From Nephrocerus scutellatus (Eukaryota; Arthropoda; Insecta; Diptera; Pipunculidae), in NCBI GenBank assembly GCA_947095585.1, contig OX352761.1, forward strand, positions 60,814,832 to 60,878,831: a stretch of 64,000 bases of DNA. Reading direction: 5' to 3'. Below, piece by piece: positions 9,330 through 20,680 of the stretch. Made by a program: the position numbers and the translations under genes. The stretch's first letter is position 1. Each line of letters begins with the position of its first letter. Under the pieces are notes generated by a model. It had not been told where the DNA came from, did no database searches, and saw only the letters and a program-made list of their open reading frames with translations.

Positions 9330-10672
9330 CTGCAAAATTGCCTTCAACTCATTCCCAAATTCCTCCTCGACTGTCCTGCGCAACGTCCTCTTAGGGCGTC
9401 CAGCTGTTCTAACTGCCTGGGTAAGCGGGTTTCACTGTACACTGCATATTTCGCAATGAAGTTTTCGTCGCGCCGTAGTGTGTGTCCAATCCACTGCCAT
9501 TTTCCTTCGCACAATAACGTCTATAGGTTCCTTGCCCGTTCTCCGATAAAGTTCGTCGTTGGATATACGATTGAGCCAGAAGATCCTCAAGATGATACGT
9601 AGGCATTTGTTTACGAAAGATTGCAGCTTGCGCTTGGTAGTGGTATCCACCTTCGAAGTACTGCACCCATACAACAATACTGATTCGACGTTGGAGCGGA
9701 ACAGTCGAAGCTTAGTTCTTAAGCTGAAATTGCTTCAATAACATTCCGAACGCAGCCCTGGCTTTCCCGATTTTGTTGCACACATCCAGTTCGGTGCCAC
9801 CGCCGAGACTTCCTAGGTATAGAGAAACTTTTTAGCCTACCTGTCCAGCAATGTTGAGTTGGGAGCGAGTGTTAAAAGTGTTCAGAGCTTTTGTTTTGGC
9901 AGTGTTTATCTTGAGCCCCACTTTGCTTGCTTCGGTTTCTAGATTTTCGGCCATCATATGTAGGTCCATTATCAGATGTGAGAGCAGGCAAACATCGTCA
10001 GCGTTTAATGTAAGGTGCTCAATGTAAGTTGTTATAGTCCATCGAATTCCATTGTTCCCTACCGTCAGTGCTGCATGGAGTACATCGCTGATGACCGCCA
10101 GGAAAAACAGCGGTGATAGTATGCACCCCTGACGTACTCCACTCCACTTCAAATTCCTCAGACACCTTACCGTTGTGTAGGACGTGACATTTACTTCCCT
10201 CGTATGTAGATTTGATAATAGCTATAAGTTTTTCTGGGATATCTCTCCTGCGCAGGACCAGATAGCATCTCGATTTAAGCTGTCAAAAGCCTTCTCGAAG
10301 TCGATGAACAGTAGATGTAGCGGAGATCTCTACTCGACGCATTGTTCTATTATGATACGCAAGGTGTTTATGTGATCGATGGAAGAGGATCCAGAGAGAA
10401 AGTCTGCCTGTTCGACATTGAAGTTGAATCTAAATACTCCGTTACACGTTCTAATATGATTCTAGATATTATCTTGGCTACGGCCGGTAAAAGGCATATA
10501 CCTCTCCAGTTTCCACAGTCCATCAGATTTCCCATTTTTTTGGAAGCTTTTCTTCTTTGCCACTCTTGGGGAAATTGATCATATTCCCACGCTCTCCGTA
10601 TGAACGGGTGCTGAAGTTCAGCCGATGTTCTTGGCGCCGCTTGCAATATTTGGGCAGGGATGCCGTCAATAG
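9330..10672 (-). pseudogene. Non-LTR retrotransposon reverse transcriptase remnant
   Basis: RT fragments run right to left. About 10,646-10,368 has NWRGICLLPAVAKIISRI (fingers). About 10,152-9,832 has GVRQGCILSPLFFL and LNADDV, where active enzymes have YADD; the tyrosine is replaced, so the catalytic box is mutated. About 9,677-9,432 has the C-terminal RRTGKEPIDVIVRRKMAVDW region, and the end near 9,330 reads RTAGRPKRTLRRTVEEEFG. Several frameshifts separate the pieces. The 5' part is cut off at 10,672, where Helitron sequence begins. The clade is not assigned. Confidence 0.75.
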
Positions 10673-10689
10673 CCGTGTCTTATGGCAAT

Positions 10690-11574
10690 ATAAAATTGAC
10701 ATCCGATGTTTGGAATCTGCCGCAGAACTAATAAATTTCCTTTATCCGGCTGTTTCTCAAAACTATCACTTTTTGAACCAGTTGCGAGAAAGGACCATTC
10801 TTGCTGGTAAAAATGGAAACATCCACGAAAAAAACAATCAAATACTTGCCATGTTAATAGGCGTAGTCACTGAATATAATTTTATCGATAACGTAGATGC
10901 TGATGGGAAGTTAATTATCTAACAGAGTTCCTAAGCTCACTTGATTCGTCTGGATTGCCACCACATCATCTTTTACTTACAGTGGGATCTCTAATTATTT
11001 TACTACGTAATCTCGACCCGCCAAAACTTTGCCACGGCACAAGACTGTGCGTAAAAAAGATGCTGGGCAATATAATAGAAGCGACTATCTGGACAGAAAG
11101 GGGACAGTGTGAAACAGTTTTTATTCCACGGTTAGCACTCGTTTCAACGGATTTACCTTTTAAATTTAAGAGATTGCAATTTCCAGTAAAACTTGCATTT
11201 TTGATGACGATCAATAAATCGGACAGTTTATTAAGTACTGCGGAGTATAGATTTGAGATCGCCATGTTTTTCCCACGATCAACTTTATTTTGCTTGCTCT
11301 TGGGTGGGTTCACCTAGGAATTTATTTATTCTTGCTCTTGAAAGTGAAACCAAAAACATTGTATACAACCAAGTTTTGTTTTAAATTAATATTATGATTA
11401 TTTTTTATTTTATTTTTTATAATTTTAATACTGTAGCTATAATTTAAAATACTTATTTTGTTTAATAAAAACTACAATTTTACCTTATAGATAGATATCA
11501 TTCTTTTTTTTTACCCCTGCCTAATAGAAGATTGGGATCAATAAATACCTGGACAACGCAGGGTATACAGCTAG
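10690..11574 (+). pseudogene. Helitron helicase C-terminus with 3' terminus CTAG
   Basis: The C-terminal part of a PIF1-like Helitron helicase. Two frames give RERTILAGKNGNIHEKNNQI, then PPHHLLLTVGSLIILLRNLD, KLCHGTRLCVKKM and the motif MTINKS, where the usual glutamine-glycine-glutamine after it is altered. A frameshift follows near 11,230. About 200 bp further the sequence ends with GGACAACGCAGGGTATACAG and CTAG (11,571-11,574) followed by T. A 7-bp hairpin with one bulge (ATACCTG / CAGGGTAT) precedes this end. Rep and the helicase N-terminus are missing; the left side joins a LINE at about 10,672. Confidence 0.75.
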
Positions 11575-12226
11575 TACCATGCTTACAAAACCAAGACGGA
11601 CACTTTGAGCACCTGTTATAACACACATTATCTAAAACCATACAAATTCATATTTTATTCCTAGCCTTTGGAGCTTAAAACAAAAAAAAACCCTTTTTAA
11701 AAAAAACTTACCTGCTGCAGGTTGTCCCAAATATCATAAAATCTATGAGTTTTTCCGCAACTTTGTTAACGATTTTTATTTTTACTATTGTTACGTTCAT
11801 AAGAAAAAAATAGTAAAACGCTATATTTATTACCCATTTTCTGGGGAAAATTGACCTCAAAGTTAAAAATTAGCATGGGCAAGAAAACTAGAACAGGCAT
11901 TGGTGTTGGATATCTGAAGATTCAAACAAGATATCAACTTTGTTTAAACGCATTTACAAATGCTAGTATTTATTATAAAAACATAGTCTTAAACGAAGCT
12001 TCTATCATTAGTATTAACAGAGCAATTTCCGTTAACATAGGTCAGGGAGCACCAAAGTAAGCTTTTTCTTAAATCCCCGATAAATAATGTCAACATTAGT
12101 GATACCCTTATTGTAGAACGATTTTTTTTTCTAAGAATATACCTAAGAATCATTTCCCAAATTATCCTTGACGAATTAGGGGACACCCTGTATACTAAAC
12201 ATAACGGTACATTCTGATTCAGCATG
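11575..12226. other. No recognisable feature
   Basis: AT-rich sequence with short open frames only. I see no motif, tandem repeat or similarity to other parts of the window. Confidence 0.5.
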
Positions 12227-12574
12227 CGCATCGTTTATTCATGTGCAAACTATATCGTGCGTTTGTTTGTTGTACCTGTTTGAGTTTGTGCCCCATGCGT
12301 TTACCGTGTGTGTAATGCTAATACATATGTGTGTAATTTGTGTTCGTTTTCCGCATGCTTAACCCAATGACCGTCTAGTTATTATTGTAATTCTCAATGA
12401 TTAGCATTTTTTTTGCTATTGCAATCCATATTACTTTCTTATTGTTGTTATTGTAATACATAATTTCTGTATATTTTTCTTGTTCGAAATAGTATATTAC
12501 ATAACGAGCGAGGAAAGAGGACGTTATTGAGGGTAGGTTATAGCGTAGTCACTATATTATTCCGTTTAAATAAA
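12227..12574 (+). repeat. Probable LTR (left part) of an older gypsy-type element
   Basis: This stretch continues, after the BEL insertion, at 21,235-21,425 and leads directly into a tRNA-Ser-type primer binding site at 21,426. It carries an AATAAA signal right at the BEL insertion site. Its own start is uncertain. The assignment as LTR rests on the position next to the primer site and the gag remnant downstream. Confidence 0.45.
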
Positions 12575-12579
12575 GGGCC
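12575..12579. repeat. Target-site duplication GGGCC, left copy
   Basis: GGGCC here and at 21,230-21,234 flank the BEL element exactly. Five bases is the usual duplication length for BEL/Pao elements. Confidence 0.9.
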
Positions 12580-13128
12580 TGTTTAGTGACGTCAAGAAAT
12601 ATGCACGTATGCTGACACACAGCGGTTCGTTCATTCAAGCCAACGAACTTGTTGCTGATCTAGCAGTTGACCTGGAATCAGTTCGTTGGTTTGGGGTAAC
12701 GAACTGTATTGACGATTCAGCATATCCGCACATTTTAATTTCTAATTGGGGTAATGAACTATATTGAAGATTCAGCACTTTGCACATTTTAATTTCTACT
12801 TAGGGCAACGGACTACATTCACGACGCAGCATATTTACTACTTTGTTAATTCTCTTTATTATTGTTTACGTTTAGTTTATTATTCATTAATTGTAAGTTG
12901 CCTACGTAATGTAGTTTTTGTATTGTATATAATAAGCTACCAATTCAATAAAAATGTGATTATTAAATACACCGTGAAAGAAGACGTTTGTTTTTCATGC
13001 TAATAATTATCCACTTCGAGTGTAACAAGTTCAAGTGCTTGGTATACATCAAATCTTTATCAAGTTTATGTGCTTGATAATAACTTAACATCCTTATAGA
13101 ACAATTGCAGGCAAACGAGTCTGTAACA
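12580..13128 (+). repeat. BEL 5' LTR (549 bp)
   Basis: It starts TGTTTAGTGACG and ends GAGTCTGTAACA. Within U3 are about two and a half tandem units of roughly 55 bp, each with GGTAACGAACT or a variant, GATTCAGCA and GCACATTTTAATTTCTA. An AATAAA polyadenylation signal lies near 12,947. It matches the 3' LTR except for about five substitutions and has the same length. Confidence 0.92.
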
Positions 13129-13130
13129 TT

Positions 13131-13150
13131 TTGGTGACCCCGACGTGATC
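13131..13150 (+). promoter_or_regulatory. Primer binding site, tRNA-Trp type
   Basis: TGGTGACCCCGACGTGAT lies two bases after the 5' LTR. It is complementary to the 3' end of insect tRNA-Trp (…CACGTCGGGGTCACCA), which would prime minus-strand DNA synthesis. Confidence 0.8.
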
Positions 13151-13381
13151 GTCACATTCAGTCACATTTTGGTGACTTCTACTTTTTTAAAGCGTGGACC
13201 AGGGCTATACACTGGTGCCAAGTTTAAATTCGTAATATTTGAAAATACTTTGGCGTGTACCGGAGCCATATACTGGTACCATCCTAATTGCGCGAAAATT
13301 TTGATCCCGACAAGGGCACAATTTTTACAATATATCATCTGTAAATCTTCACTATCGGAAGATTAAACATAGACATTGATC

Positions 13382-15448
13382 ATGGCTTCATTTGAAGAAC
13401 TCGTCGGGGAACAATTGGCAATTGGCCAAGAAATCCAGAGAGTCATAGCCAATTTTAAAAAGGACTCCCCAGATAGAAAAACAAAAAGGTTTTATTTTGA
13501 GGAGCGATTGCACCGGCTGCAAGACAATTGGGGGAAATTCGCAAAAACAGACAGAAAAATAAAGCTGCTGTCGAATGTTCCTACTGATCACGATTATTTT
13601 ACGAAGGAATACTATTCGGAAATATCAACACTTTGTGAAATTTACAAGAAACGGTTCGAAGAGGCAATGGCGAACATTGAAGATGCGAGTATTGAAGGTG
13701 CTACTGGCGGTGAGAGAGGAATGGACCCCGCGCAACCAGCGCTATCAAAAATAGATCCAATAACGACTTCGGCGGATGAGCCATCAAGAATTATTAATAC
13801 GATCAGAAGACAAAAGGCCGTATTAGAATCGTTGCGGAGAATGATCCAGGGATTATCTTTGAGCGAAGATCAACCCCCACAGTATCATGAGATACAATTT
13901 AAAACGATTGATCAACTGTGGCAGCAGGTTGAGTCCCTTAACTATTCCATTTGGGAATTAGAGGAAGACCCAATGAAGTTCGGCTACAAACTCACAGAAT
14001 ATGTCGAAATGGAAAGTTTGGTTCAAGAAAAGTTGGTGACAATGGCAACCAAGATGATGCAATCATATGCTAGAGGAGGAGTTTCGGAGGAGATTAGTAC
14101 AGCTAAGCCGAGCTCACTGAACCTACCAAAGGTCACCATTCCAAAGTTTGATGGTGACTACCTAAAGTGGAGACAATTTTTCGATCTATTCTCTCAAATG
14201 ATCGACAAGCAACAGATACCCAACGTTCAAAAAATGTGGTATCTAAAATCTCATCTCAGCGGCGAAGCAGAAAATTTGATCCGGCACCTCTCATTATCAG
14301 AAGAGAACTACACAACCGCTTGGTCCACCCTGCAGGATCGATACAACAACGTTCGAATTCTGACATCAACACTTATACAAAAAATACTTGGACAACCCAA
14401 CCAAACACAAGCTCAACCATCAGCGGCTGCTATCAAGGCTCTACACGATACCACTCATGAGTGTCTGTTAGCATTAGGTAATCTAGGCATTAATACCTCA
14501 ACGTGGGACCCTATTTTACTACAATTTCTAGTTAACAAACTAGACCAGAGTTCCAGAGGCCTCTATGAACAATCGCTTAAAAGACCTAAAGAACTCCAGA
14601 CAGTGAAGGAATTTTTGACTTTTCTGGAAAACCAATTTCAATCGCTAGAGGCTATCGGACACAAGAAAAAAGAAGGATATCCACGAACTTGTGCTACAGC
14701 AGCATCGGAGCAATGGCTCAAAAATATCTGTAAATCTTGTGGAAAGGGAAATCATCCCTTGTATGCCTGCAATCAATTTTTGCAACTAAAACCTGCTGCT
14801 CGGATACAATTGGTACAAAAGGGCAAGTTATGTCTGAATTGCTTAAGAGCTGGTCATGTTGCTAAGAACTGCGTCTCGCGGAGCTGTATGAAGTGCGACA
14901 AAAAACACAACACACTTCTTCATCTCGAAAGCAATAAAGATTCATGTACCGATAGCAATCTCATAAACCAAGAGCCGAAGACGAATTCATCGGTAACGTT
15001 AGCAGCATCCAAGGAGCGAGAAAGACAACAATACGTACTGCTCAGTACAGCCATGATACGCATAGTGGCTAACAATGGGCAGGTGATGGAATGTAGAGCT
15101 ATATTGGATTCTGGCTCTCAGGTAAATTTGATTACCGAACGATTGGTGAAGAGATTAGGACTTCGCACAAGGACAGCATCAATCAGTATTCAAGGCATTG
15201 GAAACGAAAAAAGAGAATCCCATCACCGCATTAATGCTAGCATTCAGTCAAGAATTAATGGCTTTAGTGCTCGATTGGAAGCATTTGTTTTGCCGCACAT
15301 CATTACACCACAGCCGTCTCAATTTTTAAACATTTCATCATGGGGAATACCAAACAACATTCCACTCGCCGACCCAGCATTCCATCGTCCAGACACCTAC
15401 CTACTCTCCAGAATACCGTCTTTGGTTGGGTATTGGCTGGAAGGGTAG
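13382..15448 (+). CDS. BEL gag and protease region (frame ends at a frameshift)
   Basis: The first ATG is at 13,382 (MASFEELVG). It encodes capsid/nucleocapsid and the aspartic protease of a BEL element. The DUF1759-type gag domain (PKFDGDYLKWRQF, about 14,135-14,180) is followed by zinc-binding clusters at about 14,730-14,925 (CKSCGKGNHPLYAC, CLNCLRAGHVAKNC, CMKCDKKH). The protease active site ILDSGSQVNLI is at about 15,100-15,135, with DSG as in other BEL elements. The frame ends at 15,448 only because of a frameshift between about 15,345 and 15,420. The true polyprotein continues in the next frame (LQNTVFGWVLAGRVG). Confidence 0.9.
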   Translation: MASFEELVGEQLAIGQEIQRVIANFKKDSPDRKTKRFYFEERLHRLQDNWGKFAKTDRKIKLLSNVPTDHDYFTKEYYSEISTLCEIYKKRFEEAMANIEDASIEGATGGERGMDPAQPALSKIDPITTSADEPSRIINTIRRQKAVLESLRRMIQGLSLSEDQPPQYHEIQFKTIDQLWQQVESLNYSIWELEEDPMKFGYKLTEYVEMESLVQEKLVTMATKMMQSYARGGVSEEISTAKPSSLNLPKVTIPKFDGDYLKWRQFFDLFSQMIDKQQIPNVQKMWYLKSHLSGEAENLIRHLSLSEENYTTAWSTLQDRYNNVRILTSTLIQKILGQPNQTQAQPSAAAIKALHDTTHECLLALGNLGINTSTWDPILLQFLVNKLDQSSRGLYEQSLKRPKELQTVKEFLTFLENQFQSLEAIGHKKKEGYPRTCATAASEQWLKNICKSCGKGNHPLYACNQFLQLKPAARIQLVQKGKLCLNCLRAGHVAKNCVSRSCMKCDKKHNTLLHLESNKDSCTDSNLINQEPKTNSSVTLAASKERERQQYVLLSTAMIRIVANNGQVMECRAILDSGSQVNLITERLVKRLGLRTRTASISIQGIGNEKRESHHRINASIQSRINGFSARLEAFVLPHIITPQPSQFLNISSWGIPNNIPLADPAFHRPDTYLLSRIPSLVGYWLEG

Positions 15449-15935
15449 GCGAAGCACAACTCATAACAGCAGCATGTGGAATTTCCACTTACAACGACAA
15501 TGATCTACACCAAATGGTCGAACGTTTATGGAGCCTCGACGAGGTACAACCAGTACGAACTCATTTATCCAGAAATGAAGAGTTGTGTGAAGCACACTTT
15601 GCACAAAACACCCGAAGGGGTAGTGACGGGCGCTTTATTGTGAGATTGCCATTCTGTGAAGACACAAGTAGACTTGGCGAATCTCAAGAAGTTGCATTGA
15701 ACAGGTTCCTAGCCTTAGAGAGGAGACTATCCCGAAACCCGGAGTTGAAGACTCAATACATACAATTCATGGACGAATATGAATCATTGGGCCACATGAC
15801 AAAAATCAATATCGGTGACATTATATCGCCACATTACATCATTCCTCACCATTGCGTGTTGAAGGCCGACAGCAGCTCTACCAAGCTTCGAGTCGTATTT
15901 GATGCGTCATGTACACGGGCCCAACAGTGCAGGGT
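15340..15935 (+). pseudogene. BEL pol, protease-RT linker and RT start
   Basis: It continues the polyprotein after the frameshift: linker typical of Pao-type pol (FWSLDEV-like, RNEELCEAHF), then the RT entry ISPHYIIPHHCVLK and KLRVVFDAS. After VFDAS a stretch of about 15 residues usual for this family is missing and the frame changes. This marks a short deletion near 15,909. Confidence 0.85.
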
Positions 15936-18794
15936 GAACTATTTTCACTTTTACTTCGATTTCGATTGCCCAGGTTTGTCTTTTGCACTGACATACAAAA
16001 AATGTACCGGCAAATACTTATGCATCAAGATAATAAAAGGTACCAAACCATTATCTGGAGAAAGAGTGAAAACGAGCCTTTACAGTACTATGAACTCAAC
16101 ACCGTAACATATGGTACAAGAGCGGCACCTTATCTAGCAACAAAGTGCCTACAACAACTAGCTAAAGAAACATCCGATACATTTTCATTGGGATCTCAAG
16201 TTCTCCTCAACGATTTTTATGTAGATGACTGTCTAACTGGGACTGACAGCCTATCAAACGCTATCGAAACGAAGAATCAACTCACGCACATATTAGAGGG
16301 TGCAGGATTCAAATTACGGAAGTGGTGTGCCAATCATCCACAACTGCTCGAAGGAATTGCAAGGGAGGATCAAGAAATCAACCTTGACCTGGAAGACGAA
16401 GACAACGCATCAATCAAGGCGCTTGGCCTCACATGGCATCCGAAGACAGACAATTTTCGTGTGAAAACTCAATTGAACTCTACCAGCCGGGTCACAAAAC
16501 GAATTGTTACCTCGTATCTTGCGAAACTATTCGATCCCTTGGGCGTGATGGGTTCAGTAGTTGTTACTGCAAAAATATTTGTTCAAGAGCTATGGAGATT
16601 AAAATTATAAAGGGACGAAGCATTACCCGCCGAACTACATACAAAATGGATATCATTCCGAAACAACCTAAAGGAGTTAAATGATTTTCAATTTCCACGA
16701 CATATGTTCGGCAGTAACGTATCAACAGTCATACAAATCCACGCGTTTGCCGATGCTTCCGAAAAGGCATATGGAGCAGTGATATACCTACGAGCAAAAC
16801 TGAAAGATGGAAGAACGATAGTAAGATTGTTATGTTCAAAATCACGAGTCGCTCCATTAAAGAAACAAACCTTACCACGACTAGAACTATGCGCTGCAGT
16901 TCTAGCGGCTCAACTCACTGCAAGAATCAAGGATGACCTGAAATTTAAAACCGTACCGACATTTTTATGGACAGACTCAGAGATTGTCCTGGCCTGGATT
17001 AATTCTCCTTCATCGTCGTTCCAAACATTCGTGGCCAACAGAATCGCTACTATTCAGGAAAATTCACTTCCCGACCAATGGCGTCATGTGGCATCCAAGC
17101 ACAATCCTGCCGACGTACTATCAAGAGGATTACAACCAGATAAATTACCACTATGCACGCTGTGGTTTTACGGACCCATGTTTCTACATGGAAAGGAGGA
17201 CTTATGGCCAGGAAAATACGTTAAGGGGCTGGCCATCCTTGAAGACACAGAGAGAAAACGAAATTTGCCAATTGTAGCAACAGCAACCCATACCGAGGAT
17301 CAAGAACTAATATACAAAATCAACCACCGGAATTCATTTGCAGTACTTCAGAGAATTGTTGGATACATACTACGCTTCATCAAACACGCGAATTCTCCGA
17401 AACTTCAACGACAAGACGAGATTACCTTGACTCCCCAAGAACTAAATGATTCATTAGTTGTCATAACCCGAGCAATACAAGCATGCGACTTTAAGCAAGA
17501 AAGTCATGATCTAAAAACTTATAAAGAACTAAAACGAACAAGTCACCTTTCAAGTCTTGCCCCATTTTTAGACGATAAGGGAGTTATCAGAGTAGGAGGA
17601 CGATTGGAGTCATCAGCACTATCATATGACGCAAAACATCCAATGCTTCTACCGTACAACGATCCATTGGCAAAACTTTTATTGAAAGGGATTCATGAAA
17701 GGAATATGCACTGCGGACCTCAGACACTTTTAGCTCATGCTAGGCAACGATGGTGGCCTATCAAGGGAAAAATAATGGCCCGCTCAATAGTACAACATTG
17801 CATAAGGTGCAGTAGAGCTAAACCCCAATTGCTCAAACAAGTAATGGGCAATCTTCCTTCGCCTAGAATTACACCAGCAAGACCTTTCATTAACTCAGGA
17901 GTCGATTATTGTGGTCCATTTTGGATCCATTATAAAATTCGCGGGAAAAGGCCTCATAAGGAATACGTAGCACTATTCTGCTGTTTCACCACCAAGGCTG
18001 TACACTTGGAACTTGTCAGCGACCTAACCACTGAAGCGTTTCTTGGAGCATTGAGGAGATTTATTGGCCGCAGGGGACACTGTCAAACCCTATACTGCGA
18101 CAACGCAACAAACTTCGTGGGAGCAAACAATCAGCTGGCAGATTTGAACACAACACTTTATTCGGAAACCGCACGGAAAACAATCATCAAGGAATGCAGT
18201 GACAGGGCGATTCAATTCAGCTTCATTCCACCGAGGGCACCTCATTTCGGTGGTCTTTGGGAGGCAGCCGTAAAATCGGCAAAACACCTGCTTATAAGAA
18301 GCGTATCGACAGCCTCGCTGACTTACGAAGAACTTGAAACAGTGCTAGTTGGAATAGAGGCCATCTTAAATTCAAGACCTCTCACACCGATGTCCAGTGA
18401 CCCGAACGACATCACCGCTTTAACTCCGGGACACTTTCTGATTGGAGAGCCACTGACGGCCCAAATTGATGCCAACGCAGCATCTACAAAACAAACTCTA
18501 TTGACCAGATGGAACCTAGTCTCTCATCTCAAATATGAGTTCTGGAAGCGATGGTCACAGGAATATCTGAGTGAACTGCAATATCGTCATAAGTGGAAGG
18601 AGTGTTCCAAGAACATCAAAGTGGGAGAAATGGTCATCATTAAAGAAGACAATGTTCCACCCTTGCAATGGCCACTTGGACGAATTGTCAAAACTTATGA
18701 GGGCGAAGATGGATCTGTACGCGTTGTGGACGTCAAAAGTGCAACTGGAGTTTGGAAAACGTCCAATCCACAGATTGGCACCGCTACCAGTTGA
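15909..18794 (+). pseudogene. BEL pol: RT, RNase H and integrase, one in-frame stop
   Basis: RT continues from GPTVQGELFSLLLRF and FCTDIQKMYRQI to the catalytic FYVDD (about 16,217-16,231). An in-frame TAA at 16,608-16,610 is the only break in this frame. RNase H follows (HAFADASEKAYGAV, LWTDSEIVLAWI). Integrase has the zinc-binding H-H-C-C region (about 17,690-17,820, HCIRCSRAKP). The core D (VDYCGPF), D (LYCDNATNF) and E (GGLWEAAVKSAKH) are all present. The C-terminal module typical of Pao integrases (VGEMVIIKEDNVPPLQWP) ends at 18,794. All catalytic residues are kept. Confidence 0.9.
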
Positions 18795-18930
18795 AGACAA
18801 CGACGAACATCCTGAGTTCCACTAAAAGCAGCAGAGCGCAGAGGATTCTGCAACAACGTAACCAACAACAATACCCACAAAACGACGAAAGACATCGAGT
18901 GGCATCAACCTCACATCCTTGCTAGCCATC

Positions 18931-20653
18931 ATGTTAATATTACCAATTGTATGTGCAGACAAGATCCAGATTTCGAAATTCAATTCAAGCCTTGGAATTC
19001 ACTTCGAAGGAATAGGGTCCGTAAATAGAGCAACAAGTGAATGGGACTTTATTATCTATTACCAACTGGACCCAATAAGATCAGAATTTAGTGCCCTCTC
19101 AAATGGAACAAAACGATTGGAGCAGTTATGTCAAAAATTGCGGGAACAAGAACTATGCCACAATACACTCAACCAGTTTCACCACATCATAGACGAGCTA
19201 CAATCCGAAGAAATCTTGCTATCAGCCAGACGAACCAAGAGGGGAGCGGTGAATCTGATAGGAAACATTGCCAATTCGCTGTTTGGAGTTTTGGATTCAG
19301 AGTATGCAGAACAGATGCCGACTACGATAGACCAAGTAAAGGATAACGAAAATCATTTGCTTGGCCTACTGCGCAACCAAACATCCATAATTGACTCAAC
19401 CATAAATTTACTAAAGAAAGGCGAGACAGCAACAAGTAAAAAATTCGATGCAATTGATAAACACTTGAATGAAATCACATCAAGAGTTCGGGAAAATTGC
19501 GAGGATGAGTTCCAGTTGAAGATATTCCAGGCGTTCCTATTAGTTGCCTCTCAACTAATCCTCATGATAGTGAACTTACAAAGGATGCAGACAGCACTAT
19601 TAGATGTACTCTCTGAAACTCATCATTAGAATTAGCTCTCTATTGCTATCAACAACACAACTTAAGGAAGAGTTGCAAACCATCAAGGCACACTTACCAG
19701 CCTATTTAGAAATTCCTACTGATGAAGATAATTTGCTGCAGTTGTACAAACTAATGACGGTTAAGAGTGGAATCGCCAAAAATCATGTCGTTTTTAGAAT
19801 TACACACCCACTGGCAGATCAGGAGCAGTACGATCTATTCAGAATAATTGCCATTCCAAGTCTCATCAACAACACCATGGTTGCTATTCGAACTTGTGCA
19901 CCAGTATTGGCCATAAGCTCCCATCGCGACGAATACTTTCCAATAGATTCAACAACTCTAAGATCTTGCGTTAGCCTGAAGGACGAGCAATATCTGTGTT
20001 TCAATATTCAATCAAAATACAGGAATGGCGCAGAAGCCTGCTCATGTGAACTACGACTTCTCAACAACGAAACTCAATCAACATGTATGTTCGAACGGAC
20101 GGAGAGTAAGTCGACATGGATTCAAATGGATCATAAAAACCAATGGATATACGCCACGTTAGCTCCAACTCGGCTTTCAGCAGTTTGCGATAGAGAATCT
20201 TCACAGTTTGTCTTAGAGGGTTCGGGAATGTTAACACTTCAACCCGAATGTATTCTTAGACACAATTTCATCACCATCCATGGGCATCAAACGTTCTCCA
20301 GCACCATAAGAACATCATACACAAGTTTTACAAAGCTGTCAGAAGTCGCAGTAATTACGCAACTCAAGCCACTACTCACGGATTTCAACGCCAGTAGCTA
20401 CGAAAATCAACTCAAAAAACTTACGGACCTTCATGATATGATTGCCCAGCAGAAGGTGTTTGAGCTGCCTCATAAGCTTCAAGCACACACTTATCACCAT
20501 CTGACCATTGGATACCTGGCGCTAATATTTTCCATCTCGCTAATCATCTACGTCACCTGGAAACACATAGCACTCAAACCTACACCGAAACCTCAGCCGA
20601 AGCCTCGACACCAAGTGGAAGAGTCAGACTTCACAGTTACGATTAATAAATAG
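18931..20653 (+). pseudogene. Envelope-like gene, baculovirus F/gypsy-env type, one frameshift
   Basis: The frame is open from 18,919, with a first ATG at 18,931 and a hydrophobic signal-like start (MLILPIVCAD). A furin-type site RTKR lies at 19,231-19,242, followed by a glycine/alanine-rich segment beginning GAVNLIG. This is the arrangement of class I fusion proteins of the baculovirus F and errantivirus envelope family. A helical region follows (about 19,380-19,500). A frameshift near 19,600-19,660 splits the frame; the rest runs to 20,653. It has cysteines typical of an ectodomain, a membrane anchor at about 20,509-20,571 (GYLALIFSISLIIYV) and a short proline/lysine-rich tail. The reading is described as broken; function is inferred from family features only. 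Confidence 0.8.
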
Positions 20654-20668
20654 TTAAATTATTATTTA

Positions 20669-20680
20669 ACGGGGGGAGAA
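20669..20680 (+). promoter_or_regulatory. BEL polypurine tract
   Basis: ACGGGGGGAGAA immediately precedes the 3' LTR. It is the expected primer site for plus-strand DNA synthesis. Confidence 0.85.
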
